19,558 nucleotides of DNA from JBCCMB01 sp039026555 (GCA_039026555.1 JBCCMB010000044.1:1-19558); one strand, 5' to 3'; positions 1 to 7,567 are shown, counted from the stretch's first letter. Numbers and translations are program-made. The notes: generated by a model from the letters alone, not told the origin.

Positions 1-584
1 ATCGCCCGCCCTTCGAGCTTCTGACACAGATCATTGCTCAAAATCTGCATATAGCGCGCGAGGACCACCAATTCGGTGTCGGTCTCCTCAATGATCCGCA
101 TCAATGCGGCTTCCTGCTCCGTTTTGTTCTCCTTGGTCACCGGCAAATGCTCGAACCGCACGCCTTCGCGCGTGGCGATCGCTTCGGCGTCCGGATGATT
201 GGAGACGATCGCCGTGACGTCCATGTTCAGTTCGCCCTTACGGCGGCGATACAAAAGGTCGGTGAGGCAATGATCGAATTTGCTGACCATCAAAAGGACG
301 CGCACTGGCCGCGTCGCTTCGTTCAATTGCCATTGCATGTCGAACTTAGCGGCTACATCGTGAAATTGGCCGCGTATCTCGGGAAGCGTAATGTCAGGAT
401 TATCGATCCGGCCGACCGTGCGCATAAAGAAGCGGCGCGTATCCGGATCGTCGTATTGCGCCAATTCGCTGAGATAACAGCCGCGATCCGACAAAAAACT
501 TGTCACGCCGGCGACAATGCCGCTGCGCGCCGGGCAGGTCGCTTTCAGCATAAATTGAGTGGCGAGCGCAGGATCAGGAGCCAT
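1..584 (-). CDS. purU: Formyltetrahydrofolate deformylase, 3' end cut off by the window edge
   Basis: Hydrolyses 10-formyl-tetrahydrofolate to formate and tetrahydrofolate in the cytoplasm. It balances the one-carbon pool and supplies formate for purine synthesis. I translated this strand directly. Residues 1-85 form an ACT-like regulatory domain containing SELAQYDD and RRFFMR. The formyl-transferase-fold catalytic part follows, with the family signatures VSKFDHCLTDLLYR, AIVSNHPD and LARYMQILS. The 194 complete codons compare with a usual length of about 285, so roughly the last 90 residues lie outside the window. The ATG is preceded in frame by a stop only four codons upstream, so this is the earliest possible ATG start. 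No strong ribosome binding site is visible. The tRNA-Gly gene lies upstream on the same strand, about 80 bp away. The family assignment is secure from these motifs. Confidence 0.93.
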   Translation of the reverse strand, partial: MAPDPALATQFMLKATCPARSGIVAGVTSFLSDRGCYLSELAQYDDPDTRRFFMRTVGRIDNPDITLPEIRGQFHDVAAKFDMQWQLNEATRPVRVLLMVSKFDHCLTDLLYRRRKGELNMDVTAIVSNHPDAEAIATREGVRFEHLPVTKENKTEQEAALMRIIEETDTELVVLARYMQILSNDLCQKLEGRA

Positions 585-665
585 AGACGTGTTCTACTAA
601 TGGTGTGTGGAGTTTTCGGCGTTTTACGCGAGTGGAGGCGGCGACCTTCGAACGAGGTTGTTTAT

Positions 666-739
666 TGGAGCGGGTACACGGAATCGAACCGAGATCCTCA
701 GCTTGGAAGGCTGCTGCACTACCGTTGTGCTATACCCGC
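666..739 (-). tRNA. tRNA-Gly, anticodon UCC
   Basis: Read on the minus strand, the acceptor stem GCGGGTA pairs with TACCCGC. There is a D-arm with AACGGTAGT, an anticodon arm with loop CTTCCAA (anticodon TCC), and a T-arm with GGTTCGATTCC. The 3' CCA is encoded at 666-668. All four arms fold. The length is 74 nt including CCA. Confidence 0.96.
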
Positions 740-749
740 GCCGGGCCGT

Positions 750-779
750 TCTTTTCGTGCGCCGCGCGCCAAACGTCAA
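750..779 (-). promoter_or_regulatory. Candidate promoter of tRNA-Gly
   Basis: On the minus strand a good -35 box, TTGACG, lies at 779-774, 35 bp before the mature 5' end of the tRNA. The -10 region about 18 bp further on (GAAAAG-like) is poor. The position is right for a stable-RNA promoter, but only the -35 box is convincing. Confidence 0.3.
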
Positions 780-872
780 GCCCGTATGATGTGCTGCACG
801 CCAGCTTGGTCGGCCATGCGCCAGGGAGACTTCCACTCCGCGCGAAGCGCTAGGGTTTGGACGCTATTCCCC

Positions 873-910
873 AAAAAAAGGGGCCGCATCGCAGATTTGC
901 GACGCGGCCC
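873..910 (-). terminator. Rho-independent terminator of the first TonB-dependent receptor
   Basis: On the minus strand, 27 bp after the receptor stop codon, GGGCCGCGTCGC pairs with GCGATGCGGCCC around a six-base loop and is followed by C and seven T. The one non-Watson-Crick pair is G-U in minus-strand RNA but A-C in plus-strand RNA, which supports the minus orientation. Confidence 0.9.
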
Positions 911-937
911 AGTTATTTGCATGGGGTTAGGGTTATC

Positions 938-3352
938 TTAGAATTGCACCGTCGCGGTCGCCTGGAAGGTTCTTGGGTTAAGCGGTCGATAGAACGCGTT
1001 GCCGTTTCCAGCCGTCGTGAAGGTGAAGGCCAGCGTGTCCTCGTCGAAGATATTGTCGACATTGAACCTTAGGCTGACATTTTCCGGCAGGCCGAAATTG
1101 TTGGGCCCGCCGAGGTCGAGATAGCCGCTCCATAGGAAATAAGAATCCATCTCATTGCCTGGCTGTGTGGCGGCTTCTTGGAAGTCTGCGAACCGCTCGC
1201 CTGTGTATTTCGTCGAAATATTGGCGACCAACCATTCGGTCGGCTCATAGGTGACGCCGCCGGTGAAGACCCATTCTGGCGCGTCCGCGAGTTGAGAGCC
1301 GGCTGGGTTCGGCCCGAAACCATCTTCCAGCTCAGTTTTGTTGTAGGTCAAATTGAAGTCGGCGTAGACCTGATCATTGAAGAAGTCCGGCTGATAGACG
1401 CCTGACAATTCAAAGCCATAGGCCGTCGTTTCCCCCGCATTGACTGAGAAGGTTTCAGGCTGGTTGGTAGCGGGGTTGAGAACGCTGTCGGTGACGATGC
1501 GATTATCAAAGGAGGTATAAAAGACCGCAATCGCGCCATTGAAGGACGGCCGGTTGGTTCGGAAACCAATCTCGAAATTCTGCGATTCTTCACCTTCCGG
1601 CGCCGGTGCGTCAAAGCCCACCGCGTCGTCGAAAATCGTGTCCGCTTCTCGCGGCAAAGCAAAATTCTCCGAGTAAGATGCGAAGACCTGGTCGGTGTTG
1701 TTGAGGTCGTAGACAGCGCCGATCATTGGCAAGAAGCCGTCTGTATAGGTGTCTCCGACCACTTGAGGCCCAAACCCGGGCAGAGTTTCGCCATTTGGTC
1801 CTGCGCCTCGACGCGCATAATCGTTGAAGTCACGGAAGCCATCGAGTTCGTAATCAACGTCCAAGCCTTTAAAGCCGACTTCCACCGACAGTTTGTCGTT
1901 CATCAAGCTGATCGTGTCTTTGACGTAGTACTGGATCGCTTCACGGGTGGAGACATAATCGCGTCGGAAATAGGCGACTTCATCGAAGATGACCTCTCCG
2001 GCCGGGCTGCCGGCTGTTTTGTTCAGCCGCAATTGCTGGCGGCGATAGCTGTCTTCTTCATACCATCCGCCAAACTCGATCGAGTGATTGGCGATGTCCC
2101 ATGTAAAGCCTAGGGTTGCCCCCTTCCGATCGCCGCCGACCGTGGACAGGCCGTATTGAATGCCGCGCGGATGGGTCACGTCTAATCCGACCGCGATCTG
2201 GTCATTGTATCGGCCCAGCGTGTTCGAATAGCCGTCCGGTGACACGCCGAAACCGTCCTTATCCTCGTAGTAGATAAGGGCGTTCATGGTTACGTCTTCC
2301 ATTAGGTCGGTTTCAAACATCAAGGACGACAACGCGTCTTCGCGAACATTGACCCGATCGATGAAGTATTGGGTGCAGATCCCGCCGACGGAGATGGGCT
2401 GGAAATCATCATCGTCGACCACGCCGTCATTATTGAAGTCGACGGGGGTTTCTACGCCGATATTACAGCCGTCTGGAACGAAATCGATATAGCCGCGATC
2501 GCGTCCGGTATCGCCGTCAAGCGTCGGCGTGCTGGACTCGTAGGTCTCGCGGCTGAAGGACGGCGAGTCAAAGTCGAAGAAGTCGTTGTAGACGAACTTG
2601 GCCTCCAAAAACGTGTCGGAATCAAACTCATACCGCGCTTTTCCCTCTAAGTGTTCGCGGTCGATCGTCCCGGCGCCGCGCCAAAGATCGCTGTCGATCG
2701 TCGAACGGCTGAAATAGGCGGAAAAACCCCCAATCTTACCCGTTTCGAGTTTCAAAAATGTCCGAAGTAGATCGTCATCGCCGCCTGATATAGAGGCGAT
2801 ACCGCCGACCTCTTCAGAAGGGGCGATCGAATTGTAAGATACAATTGGTCCCAAGGAATTGTAGCTGGGCAGCGACACATCGCCTGCGCCGGGCGATGCA
2901 ACGACCGACGCCAAATTCTCGTTGTCGACATAGCGGAAAATTGGGCTGCCTCCGAATGGGTCGGAGCGGCCCATGGGGATGCCGTCGAGCACGAAACCAA
3001 TCTGCTGCAGCCTGAAAGCGCGGGTTGTGACAGAGTTTCCGAATTCGTAAAGGCCGAGTGCGCCGTCTGTTTGCACGTTGAAGCCTGGCAGGGTCTCCAG
3101 CATTTTTAGGCCGGAGATGCCCGCGGGCGCGGACAAAAGTTCCTCGCGTGTCACCGCAACCGTGTTTGTGGCCTGATCAAGACCGATGGCTTCGTCGACT
3201 TGCGACACTCGTCGTCCGCTGACGAAGACGGTGTCCATGGTGGCTTCGCTCTCCGCCGTCTCCTGAGCGTTAGCGACCGATAAGCTTTCCCCGAGCAAGC
3301 TAATCGCTGCGATGGCGGTTGTGGATAAAAGAGAGTGCAACGCAATTTTCAT
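938..3352 (-). CDS. TonB-dependent outer-membrane receptor with a dockerin-like calcium loop
   Basis: Outer-membrane 22-stranded barrel with an N-terminal plug, importing a large or scarce ligand with energy from TonB-ExbBD. The 804 residues begin with a Sec signal peptide (cleavage likely after ANA, residue 29). A TonB-box-like DTVFVSGRR at 40-48 follows. The plug runs roughly from 55 to 185 and includes LKMLETLPGFNVQ, TTRAFRLQQIGFVLDGIP and a diverged C-terminal plug part. The barrel ends with the expected terminal Phe (ATVQF). Residues 305-316 read DFNNDGVVDDDD, matching the EF-hand/dockerin loop spacing D-x-N-x-D-G-x-x-D-x-x-D. Cys296 and Cys326 flank it. The start is supported by GGGGA eight bases upstream and by the signal peptide. 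It is divergent from the ANTAR gene, and a terminator follows. The substrate cannot be read from the sequence; no siderophore or vitamin B12 locus is adjacent. Confidence 0.93.
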   Translation of the reverse strand: MKIALHSLLSTTAIAAISLLGESLSVANAQETAESEATMDTVFVSGRRVSQVDEAIGLDQATNTVAVTREELLSAPAGISGLKMLETLPGFNVQTDGALGLYEFGNSVTTRAFRLQQIGFVLDGIPMGRSDPFGGSPIFRYVDNENLASVVASPGAGDVSLPSYNSLGPIVSYNSIAPSEEVGGIASISGGDDDLLRTFLKLETGKIGGFSAYFSRSTIDSDLWRGAGTIDREHLEGKARYEFDSDTFLEAKFVYNDFFDFDSPSFSRETYESSTPTLDGDTGRDRGYIDFVPDGCNIGVETPVDFNNDGVVDDDDFQPISVGGICTQYFIDRVNVREDALSSLMFETDLMEDVTMNALIYYEDKDGFGVSPDGYSNTLGRYNDQIAVGLDVTHPRGIQYGLSTVGGDRKGATLGFTWDIANHSIEFGGWYEEDSYRRQQLRLNKTAGSPAGEVIFDEVAYFRRDYVSTREAIQYYVKDTISLMNDKLSVEVGFKGLDVDYELDGFRDFNDYARRGAGPNGETLPGFGPQVVGDTYTDGFLPMIGAVYDLNNTDQVFASYSENFALPREADTIFDDAVGFDAPAPEGEESQNFEIGFRTNRPSFNGAIAVFYTSFDNRIVTDSVLNPATNQPETFSVNAGETTAYGFELSGVYQPDFFNDQVYADFNLTYNKTELEDGFGPNPAGSQLADAPEWVFTGGVTYEPTEWLVANISTKYTGERFADFQEAATQPGNEMDSYFLWSGYLDLGGPNNFGLPENVSLRFNVDNIFDEDTLAFTFTTAGNGNAFYRPLNPRTFQATATVQF
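2405..2440 (-). other. Dockerin/EF-hand-like calcium loop encoded within the receptor
   Basis: Codes for residues 305-316 of the receptor, with D, N, D, G, D and D at loop positions 1, 3, 5, 6, 9 and 12. It lies in what should be an early extracellular part of the barrel, between two cysteines 30 residues apart that could form a disulfide. Calcium binding is inferred from the spacing only. Confidence 0.6.
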
Positions 3353-3535
3353 AGCGTAATTCCCCAGTTGAGTGGCCGCGCAGCTTCACATCGCGCGCCA
3401 ATTGACCCCGAGCCCGCAATCGCAGGCGGCTGTTTTTTAAAGAGGTGTCCGGCTCAATCGCCGATTATGCGTCGCATGGGTCTGTTTGACGGACCGTCTT
3501 CCTTCGTCGATCGATCATCTTCGACCATCGACTGA

Positions 3536-3552
3536 GCCTGTTTAAAAAAGGC
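3536..3552. repeat. Short imperfect palindrome in the intergenic region
   Basis: GCCTGTTTAAAAAAGGC: the ends GCCT/AGGC and the TTTAAA core are symmetric, with one mismatch pair. It could be an operator for either divergent gene. The AT-rich core makes chance a real possibility. Confidence 0.3.
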
Positions 3553-3778
3553 GTATGTGCGACCGCTCGTCTTTGAACGTGTTTGTAGAGCAGACGTCGA
3601 ATTTGAAATTTGCGAGCGTAGAGTTTCGACGATCGCGCGTAATCATTCAAAACGCATCAGTATTGGGCGCGTTGAATTCTTATTTGCGCAGAAAATCGGC
3701 AACCCGCAGTCAGAACGAATGACGATTTGAAGTTTTGACTCTCTGACAAAAAACGCATTTCAGCATTTCTGATTGATC

Positions 3779-3804
3779 AAGGCTTAGGCGAACCGCCCAG
3801 CCTT
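3779..3804 (+). promoter_or_regulatory. Stem-loop in the likely leader of the ANTAR gene
   Basis: AAGGCT pairs with AGCCTT. After a small asymmetric internal loop (TA opposite C), GGCG pairs with CGCC around AAC. It lies about 140 bp before the GTG start. ANTAR proteins act on leader hairpins, but the known targets have six-base loops, so this is not a match to the ANTAR target consensus. It is a structure of unknown role. Confidence 0.35.
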
Positions 3805-3929
3805 CGCACGTCTGATCGGTGTTTATTCGATTTCAAGCGGATTTTGGACCTTATCTATGGCGGTCACCCGCGTTCCGAAGAATGATGAATTCGGGTTGGA
3901 ATAAAGGTCGCATAAGGCGAAGCGTGTTT

Positions 3930-3934
3930 GGAGG
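3930..3934 (+). promoter_or_regulatory. Ribosome binding site that fixes the GTG start of the ANTAR gene
   Basis: GGAGG, eight bases before GTG at 3943. It overlaps the last base of the alternative TTG at 3928-3930, which makes that longer start unlikely. Confidence 0.7.
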
Positions 3935-3942
3935 CGCGAGCG

Positions 3943-4710
3943 GTGGCGATTAACACGAAAGTTGCATCTGCGCCGGATTTGCCGTCGCCGGCTTCAGTGC
4001 TGCTCGTTGTTAATGATGCGCGTCGGGCGGATACAATTTTATCAGGTTTACCGTCTAACGCTGACGTCATTCGCATTGACGCGTCATTCGACGGCGCTGT
4101 CGTCGGCGATGACGATGAGTTTGACGCCATCTCAAAAGCAAGCGCTGATATCGTAATCGTTGATTGCGGCAATCCAAGCGTCAATGCGATGGACCGTTTG
4201 GGCGAAGCATTAGCGATATGCCCAAGGCCTATCGTAATGTTCGTTGAGGACGACGATGAAGCGCTCGCCCGTGAGGCCGTTCGAATAGGCGTCAGCGAGT
4301 ATGTTGTTCGAGGCCTGGCGCAGGAACGCGTACAACCGCTTGTTAAAATCGCGATTGAACGTTTTCGGCTCGTACAATCCCTCCACGATGAAGTGCGGCA
4401 GCTAAAGGCCGATTTGGAGGCGCGCAAAGTGATCGAGCGCGCCAAGGGCGTCTTGATGGCGCGCCGCGGATTTGCCGAAGCTGAAGCGTTTGATGCGATG
4501 AGGCGCTTGGCGATGCAGCAAGGCAAACCGCTGCGTGACGTCGCGGCCTACGTCCTGGTCATCGCCAACACATTGGACGACGGCAAGTCCGACTCGTTGG
4601 AATTGATGCGCGATCTGGCGACAGGACAAGACAAATCCGTGGTGGAAATCGCAAATGATATTGTCGCTGTGTCTGTCTTGCTGGGAGAAGGCGACGAGCG
4701 GCGCGACTAG
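3943..4710 (+). CDS. NasT/AmiR-like ANTAR-domain RNA-binding antiterminator
   Basis: Predicted cytoplasmic response-regulator-like antiterminator. The family binds paired hairpins in leader RNAs and lets transcription read through. Residues 16-120 form a pseudo-receiver domain; Asp74 (DIVIVDCGNPS) sits at the phospho-acceptor position, and IVMFVEDDD and SEYVVRGL match NasT. A helical linker leads into the ANTAR domain at about 155-207, with ARKVIERAKGVLMARRGF, EAFDAMRRLAMQQ and LRDVA. I chose GTG at 3943 because GGAGG at 3930-3934 lies eight bases ahead; a TTG at 3928 would start inside that site. About 45 residues follow the ANTAR domain, beyond the usual NasT end (about 190-200 residues). 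No NasS sensor, nitrate transporter or nitrate/nitrite reductase gene is nearby, so its signal and target are unknown. Confidence 0.9.
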   Translation: MAINTKVASAPDLPSPASVLLVVNDARRADTILSGLPSNADVIRIDASFDGAVVGDDDEFDAISKASADIVIVDCGNPSVNAMDRLGEALAICPRPIVMFVEDDDEALAREAVRIGVSEYVVRGLAQERVQPLVKIAIERFRLVQSLHDEVRQLKADLEARKVIERAKGVLMARRGFAEAEAFDAMRRLAMQQGKPLRDVAAYVLVIANTLDDGKSDSLELMRDLATGQDKSVVEIANDIVAVSVLLGEGDERRD

Positions 4711-5099
4711 CTGTCGATCTACAGACCAGATTACGCCTTGACGCCAAACTTTCGCGCAATCCTCGATTTTGATGCGCAACTTCCGAGCGACGAGCAAACC
4801 GTGGCTCAAATTTGCCGATGTCGGATTTACGCGGATTTGAACGAGGCCCAAAAGGAGCGAGTTCGCAGTCGAACGCGGTTTGGCGCTCTCGGTTGGCGCG
4901 GCTCGTCTCAAAGGAGAGATGGTCGCTAAGAGACGCATACGCCGAACGCTTCTCATCTCATTACCGCTGACGCGGCGAAGCCGACGTCAAACCGTCAAAC
5001 CCGACAATCGTGCGGAGACATGCGTCGCGCCGATTTAGAACTGTGAGTTGCGAGTATGTATGAAATCACCCCGAGCGCGGACAGGCTTAAGAGGCTTGC
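4711..5099. other. 389-bp intergenic region before the exporter
   Basis: No recognised gene. A 63-codon frame from a TTG at 4738 to 4929 has no ribosome binding site and no recognisable motif. CGTCTC at 4904-4909 and GAGACG at 4930-4935 form a six-base inverted repeat around 20 bases. CTGT/ACAG at 4711-4724 forms a tiny stem-loop just after the ANTAR stop, without a T-tract. The promoter of the exporter gene should lie here, but I cannot place it. Confidence 0.5.
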
Positions 5100-5942
5100 A
5101 TGACCGGGCTGGAAAGCGATCCGACTCAGTTGGCTTGGCTGGTTGTCATGCTTATGAGCGCTGGCCTCGCGGCGGGCTTCGCCGCTGGGTTGTTCGGGAT
5201 CGGCGGCGGCTTTGTGGTCGTTCCGGCTCTGTTGCTCGTATTCAATTATTTTGGCGTTGAACGCGAGATCATGACGCATGTCGCGATCGGCACGTCTCTC
5301 GCCACGATTATAATAACGTCGCTGAGTTCCGTTCGCGCGCACGCCAAACATGACGCTGTCGACTTCAAAATCATTCGCGAATGGGCGCCGGGATTGATTA
5401 TGGGCGTAATGTTCGGACTGGGTCTGGCGCGTCTAATGGACGGCCAGTCGATGAAATGGGTTTTTTCCGCCGGCGTGTTGTTGTTGGGCCTGCATTTCAT
5501 TTTTCCCATTCTCCAGCGCAAACCTCCAGTGGCGACTGAGATGCCGCATGGCCCGGTAATGGTCGGCATATCAACCTTCCTTGGCGGTTTTTCCGCCTTG
5601 TTGGGCATTGGCGGCGGGACAATCGCCATATTGGTTATGACGGCGCATGGGCGAAGCATTCATCAGGCGGTCGCCACGGCGGCTGGTTTCGGAGTCGTAA
5701 TCGCTATTCCCGGCGCCATTGGCTTTGTTCTGCTCGGTCTTGGGCAGGACACATTGCCCTACGGATCGGTAGGATATGTGAACTTTCTCGCCGTCGCCGC
5801 CATTACCGCCATGTCGTTTCTGACGGCGCCCTTGGGCGCCAAAGTCGCGCACAGTTTAGACGGCGTGATGCTGAAGCGCGTTTTTGGAATTTATCTTGTC
5901 GCAACATCGTTGACGGTGTTGCGGGATTCGTTTGTGGTTTAG
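5100..5942 (+). CDS. TauE/SafE (DUF81) family membrane exporter
   Basis: Inner-membrane transporter of the TauE/SafE family. Characterised or proposed members move sulfite, sulfonates or other small organic anions; the substrate here is not known. The 280 residues contain about eight hydrophobic helices in two repeated halves. Each half carries the family glycine motif: GLFGIGGGFVVVP near the N-terminus (about 26-38) and ALLGIGGGTIAIL near 165. The first half also has the conserved HVAIGTSLATI segment after FGVER; the second has ATAAGFGVVIAIPGAIGF. The start ATG has AAGAGG five bases upstream. The aminotransferase ATG follows this stop by only 16 bp with its own ribosome binding site, so the two are very probably one operon. 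That suggests that exporter and exported enzyme serve the same compound or pathway, which is inference. Confidence 0.92.
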   Translation: MTGLESDPTQLAWLVVMLMSAGLAAGFAAGLFGIGGGFVVVPALLLVFNYFGVEREIMTHVAIGTSLATIIITSLSSVRAHAKHDAVDFKIIREWAPGLIMGVMFGLGLARLMDGQSMKWVFSAGVLLLGLHFIFPILQRKPPVATEMPHGPVMVGISTFLGGFSALLGIGGGTIAILVMTAHGRSIHQAVATAAGFGVVIAIPGAIGFVLLGLGQDTLPYGSVGYVNFLAVAAITAMSFLTAPLGAKVAHSLDGVMLKRVFGIYLVATSLTVLRDSFVV

Positions 5943-5958
5943 CAATTGGAGCAGGAAG

Positions 5959-7140
5959 ATGGCTTTTGACGTATCTCGAAGACTAATGCTGCGGGGCGCC
6001 TTGGGCGCCTCGGCCGCCGGTGTCGCTGCATGTACGACGACGGGAACCAGCGCGATGACGGGCGCCGCGCCGGCTGTGGCGGAGGCGGCCTTCCCGCCCG
6101 AAGCCGCCGTCGCCGATCCCTATCTCCTAGGTCCCAAAAAGGGCGTCGCGCTCTTGTCCCGCAATGAAAATCCCTATGGGCCGGCGCCGTCTGCGTTGAA
6201 AATGATCGAATACGCCGCCAGTAAAGGCGCATATTATACCTCGTTCGAAGCGGTCATGCTCTTGTCCAAAATGATCGCCGATCGGCACGGCGTGGAGCCG
6301 GAGCAAATCGTTTTGACCACCGGGTCCGGCGAAGCGCTCTCGGCGATCGCGCTCATATATGGTCCGAAAGGGCCTATCGTCGCGCCGCGATTGTTCTGGG
6401 ACACCACAGCGCTCTACGCCAGTCGACTGGGCATGGCGGAGATTCAACGTGTTCCGCTGACTGACGGCATGGAAGTCGATATCGCGGCGATCGAAGCAGC
6501 GGTAACCGAAGAGACGGGCCTGGTGCAATTATGCAATCCAAACAACCCGACCGGCCTAGTGACGCCCGCAAGCGTGATGAAGCCGGCCGTCAAGCGTATG
6601 GCGCAAAAGGCGACGGTTTTGGTCGACGAAGCGTATATGGAATTGGCGGATCTGCCGGAGATTGAAAGTTGCGTCGACCTGGTTAAAGCTGGCGATGACG
6701 TGATCGTCTCGCGCACCTTCTCGAAGATCTACGGCATGGCGGGCATCCGCGTCGGCTATACGATTTCATCGGCGGAAACGGCTGAAAAAATCCGCGGCAC
6801 GACGATGTCCTGGGGACCCTCGACCTCCATCGCGGCGGCGATCGGCTGCTATAACGACATGGAATTTATCGACTATTCCAAAAGCAAGATCGTGGAAGGG
6901 CGGGAGATGGTGATGGCGACGCTCGACACGCTTGGAATTGAAGCTTTGTCGTCTCAAACGAATTTTGTCTACTTCAAATCCGGCAAGGAAGCGAACGCTG
7001 TCCAAGAAGCTATGGCCGAAAAGAAGATCTCAATTCGTGGCCAGTACATGGATTATTCCGATTGGTCGCGCGTTTCGATGGGCAAGCTGGAAGACGTCGA
7101 GCGCTTCTGCAAAGCCCTGCCGGAAGTCTTAGGGGCTTAA
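5959..7140 (+). CDS. Tat-exported lipoprotein PLP-dependent aminotransferase (histidinol-phosphate aminotransferase-like)
   Basis: Fold-type I PLP enzyme of the HisC-like class I/II aminotransferase group. The 394 residues start MAFDVSRRLMLRGALG: a twin-arginine motif (SRRLMLR) at 6-12, then a short hydrophobic stretch and the lipobox VAAC with Cys25. It should therefore be exported folded with its cofactor and lipid-anchored on the periplasmic side. Catalytic landmarks are intact: SRNENPYGP near 70, TGSGEALSA, N193PNNPTG199, D223EAY226 (pyridine-N aspartate), SRTFSK with the PLP lysine at 256, GIRVGY, and the carboxylate-binding Arg in WSRVSMG near the C-terminus. The start is set by GGAG seven bases before ATG 5959; an ATG at 5932 would overlap the exporter gene and bury the Tat motif. 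No his-operon genes are nearby, so a role in histidine synthesis is unlikely. The substrate is unknown. Confidence 0.9.
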   Translation: MAFDVSRRLMLRGALGASAAGVAACTTTGTSAMTGAAPAVAEAAFPPEAAVADPYLLGPKKGVALLSRNENPYGPAPSALKMIEYAASKGAYYTSFEAVMLLSKMIADRHGVEPEQIVLTTGSGEALSAIALIYGPKGPIVAPRLFWDTTALYASRLGMAEIQRVPLTDGMEVDIAAIEAAVTEETGLVQLCNPNNPTGLVTPASVMKPAVKRMAQKATVLVDEAYMELADLPEIESCVDLVKAGDDVIVSRTFSKIYGMAGIRVGYTISSAETAEKIRGTTMSWGPSTSIAAAIGCYNDMEFIDYSKSKIVEGREMVMATLDTLGIEALSSQTNFVYFKSGKEANAVQEAMAEKKISIRGQYMDYSDWSRVSMGKLEDVERFCKALPEVLGA

Positions 7141-7152
7141 GCCGGATGTTTT

Positions 7153-7179
7153 GAAGCGGTGGTCGAGGGCCGCCGCTTC
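7153..7179. terminator. Hairpin between convergent genes, possible bidirectional terminator
   Basis: GAAGCGGTGG pairs with CCGCCGCTTC (ten pairs, one T-G) around a seven-base loop. It starts 12 bp after the aminotransferase stop and lies between that gene and the convergent DUF1428 gene. It is followed by TATCATT on plus and AAAAC on minus, so neither side has a true T-tract. Intrinsic termination is plausible but not certain. Confidence 0.45.
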
Positions 7180-7213
7180 TATCATTCCGCCGCAATCCAC
7201 CCGACGGCGATAT

Positions 7214-7567
7214 TTAAGTGTCCACGATCGTTTGGAAGCTGCCATAGATGAGCCGTTGTCCGTCGAGCGGCATCGGATTTTGATCCGGCTGCATGCGCGG
7301 ATCCTCTATCGCCTTCGCCATTCCGGCTTCCCGCGCTTCTTTTGACGGCCATTCGACCCAAGCGAAGACGACAACTTCATCCTCCTTCTTCTTCACCGCC
7401 ATAGGGAAGGAGGTCATTTCGCCGTTTGGCACGTCGTCGCCCCAGCACTCGACGACACGTGTCGCGCCATGATCTTTAAAGACAATTGCGGCCGCCTTGG
7501 CGTGCACAATGTAGTCGTCTTTGTCGGCGGCGCGCACCGCAGCGACGTACCCATCCACATAAGCCAT
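7214..7567 (-). CDS. DUF1428 family protein
   Basis: Small cytoplasmic protein of 117 residues belonging to DUF1428, a dimeric ferredoxin-like (alpha+beta barrel) family with no settled biochemical role. It shows the typical N-terminal MAYVDGYVAAV, then DHGATRVVECWGDDVPNGEMTSF, a run of charged residues (VKKKEDEVVVFAWVEWPSKEAREAG) and the C-terminal MPLDGQRLIYGSF. The ATG at 7567 was chosen because AGGAGG lies five to six bases upstream, an unusually strong site, and because family members begin at this methionine. A longer frame to 7600 has no such support. It sits 94 bp downstream of the cysteine synthase gene on the same strand and could be cotranscribed, though no functional link is known. 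Confidence 0.88.
   Translation of the reverse strand: MAYVDGYVAAVRAADKDDYIVHAKAAAIVFKDHGATRVVECWGDDVPNGEMTSFPMAVKKKEDEVVVFAWVEWPSKEAREAGMAKAIEDPRMQPDQNPMPLDGQRLIYGSFQTIVDT

Larger units (their letters stand above)
3353..3942. other. 590-bp divergent intergenic region
   Basis: Separates the leftward receptor from the rightward ANTAR gene. It is more AT-rich than the flanking genes. I find no convincing coding sequence; the open frames here lack ribosome binding sites and family resemblance. It holds a 17-bp near-palindrome at 3536-3552 (GCCTGTTTAAAAAAGGC), a composite hairpin at 3779-3804 and a tandem GCATTTCA/GCATTTCT at 3765-3780. It must contain the promoters of both flanking genes, but no -35/-10 pair is convincing. 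Confidence 0.6.

Noticed and set aside
147..941. A 264-codon plus-strand open frame
   Set aside because: It runs antisense through purU and across the tRNA-Gly gene; the opposite strand clearly encodes PurU. It has no ribosome binding site or family resemblance.
4738..4929. A 63-codon frame in the gap before the exporter gene
   Set aside because: It has a TTG start with no ribosome binding site, no recognisable motif and an Arg-rich C-terminus typical of noncoding GC-rich sequence.
3864..4956. Two long minus-strand frames (3864-4526 and 4402-4956)
   Set aside because: They are antisense to the ANTAR gene, Ser/Arg/Ala-rich in composition, and arise from its codon bias.
5959..7140. Calling the aminotransferase hisC
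   Set aside because: The catalytic core is HisC-like, but the exported N-terminus and the absence of any histidine genes argue against cytoplasmic histidine synthesis.
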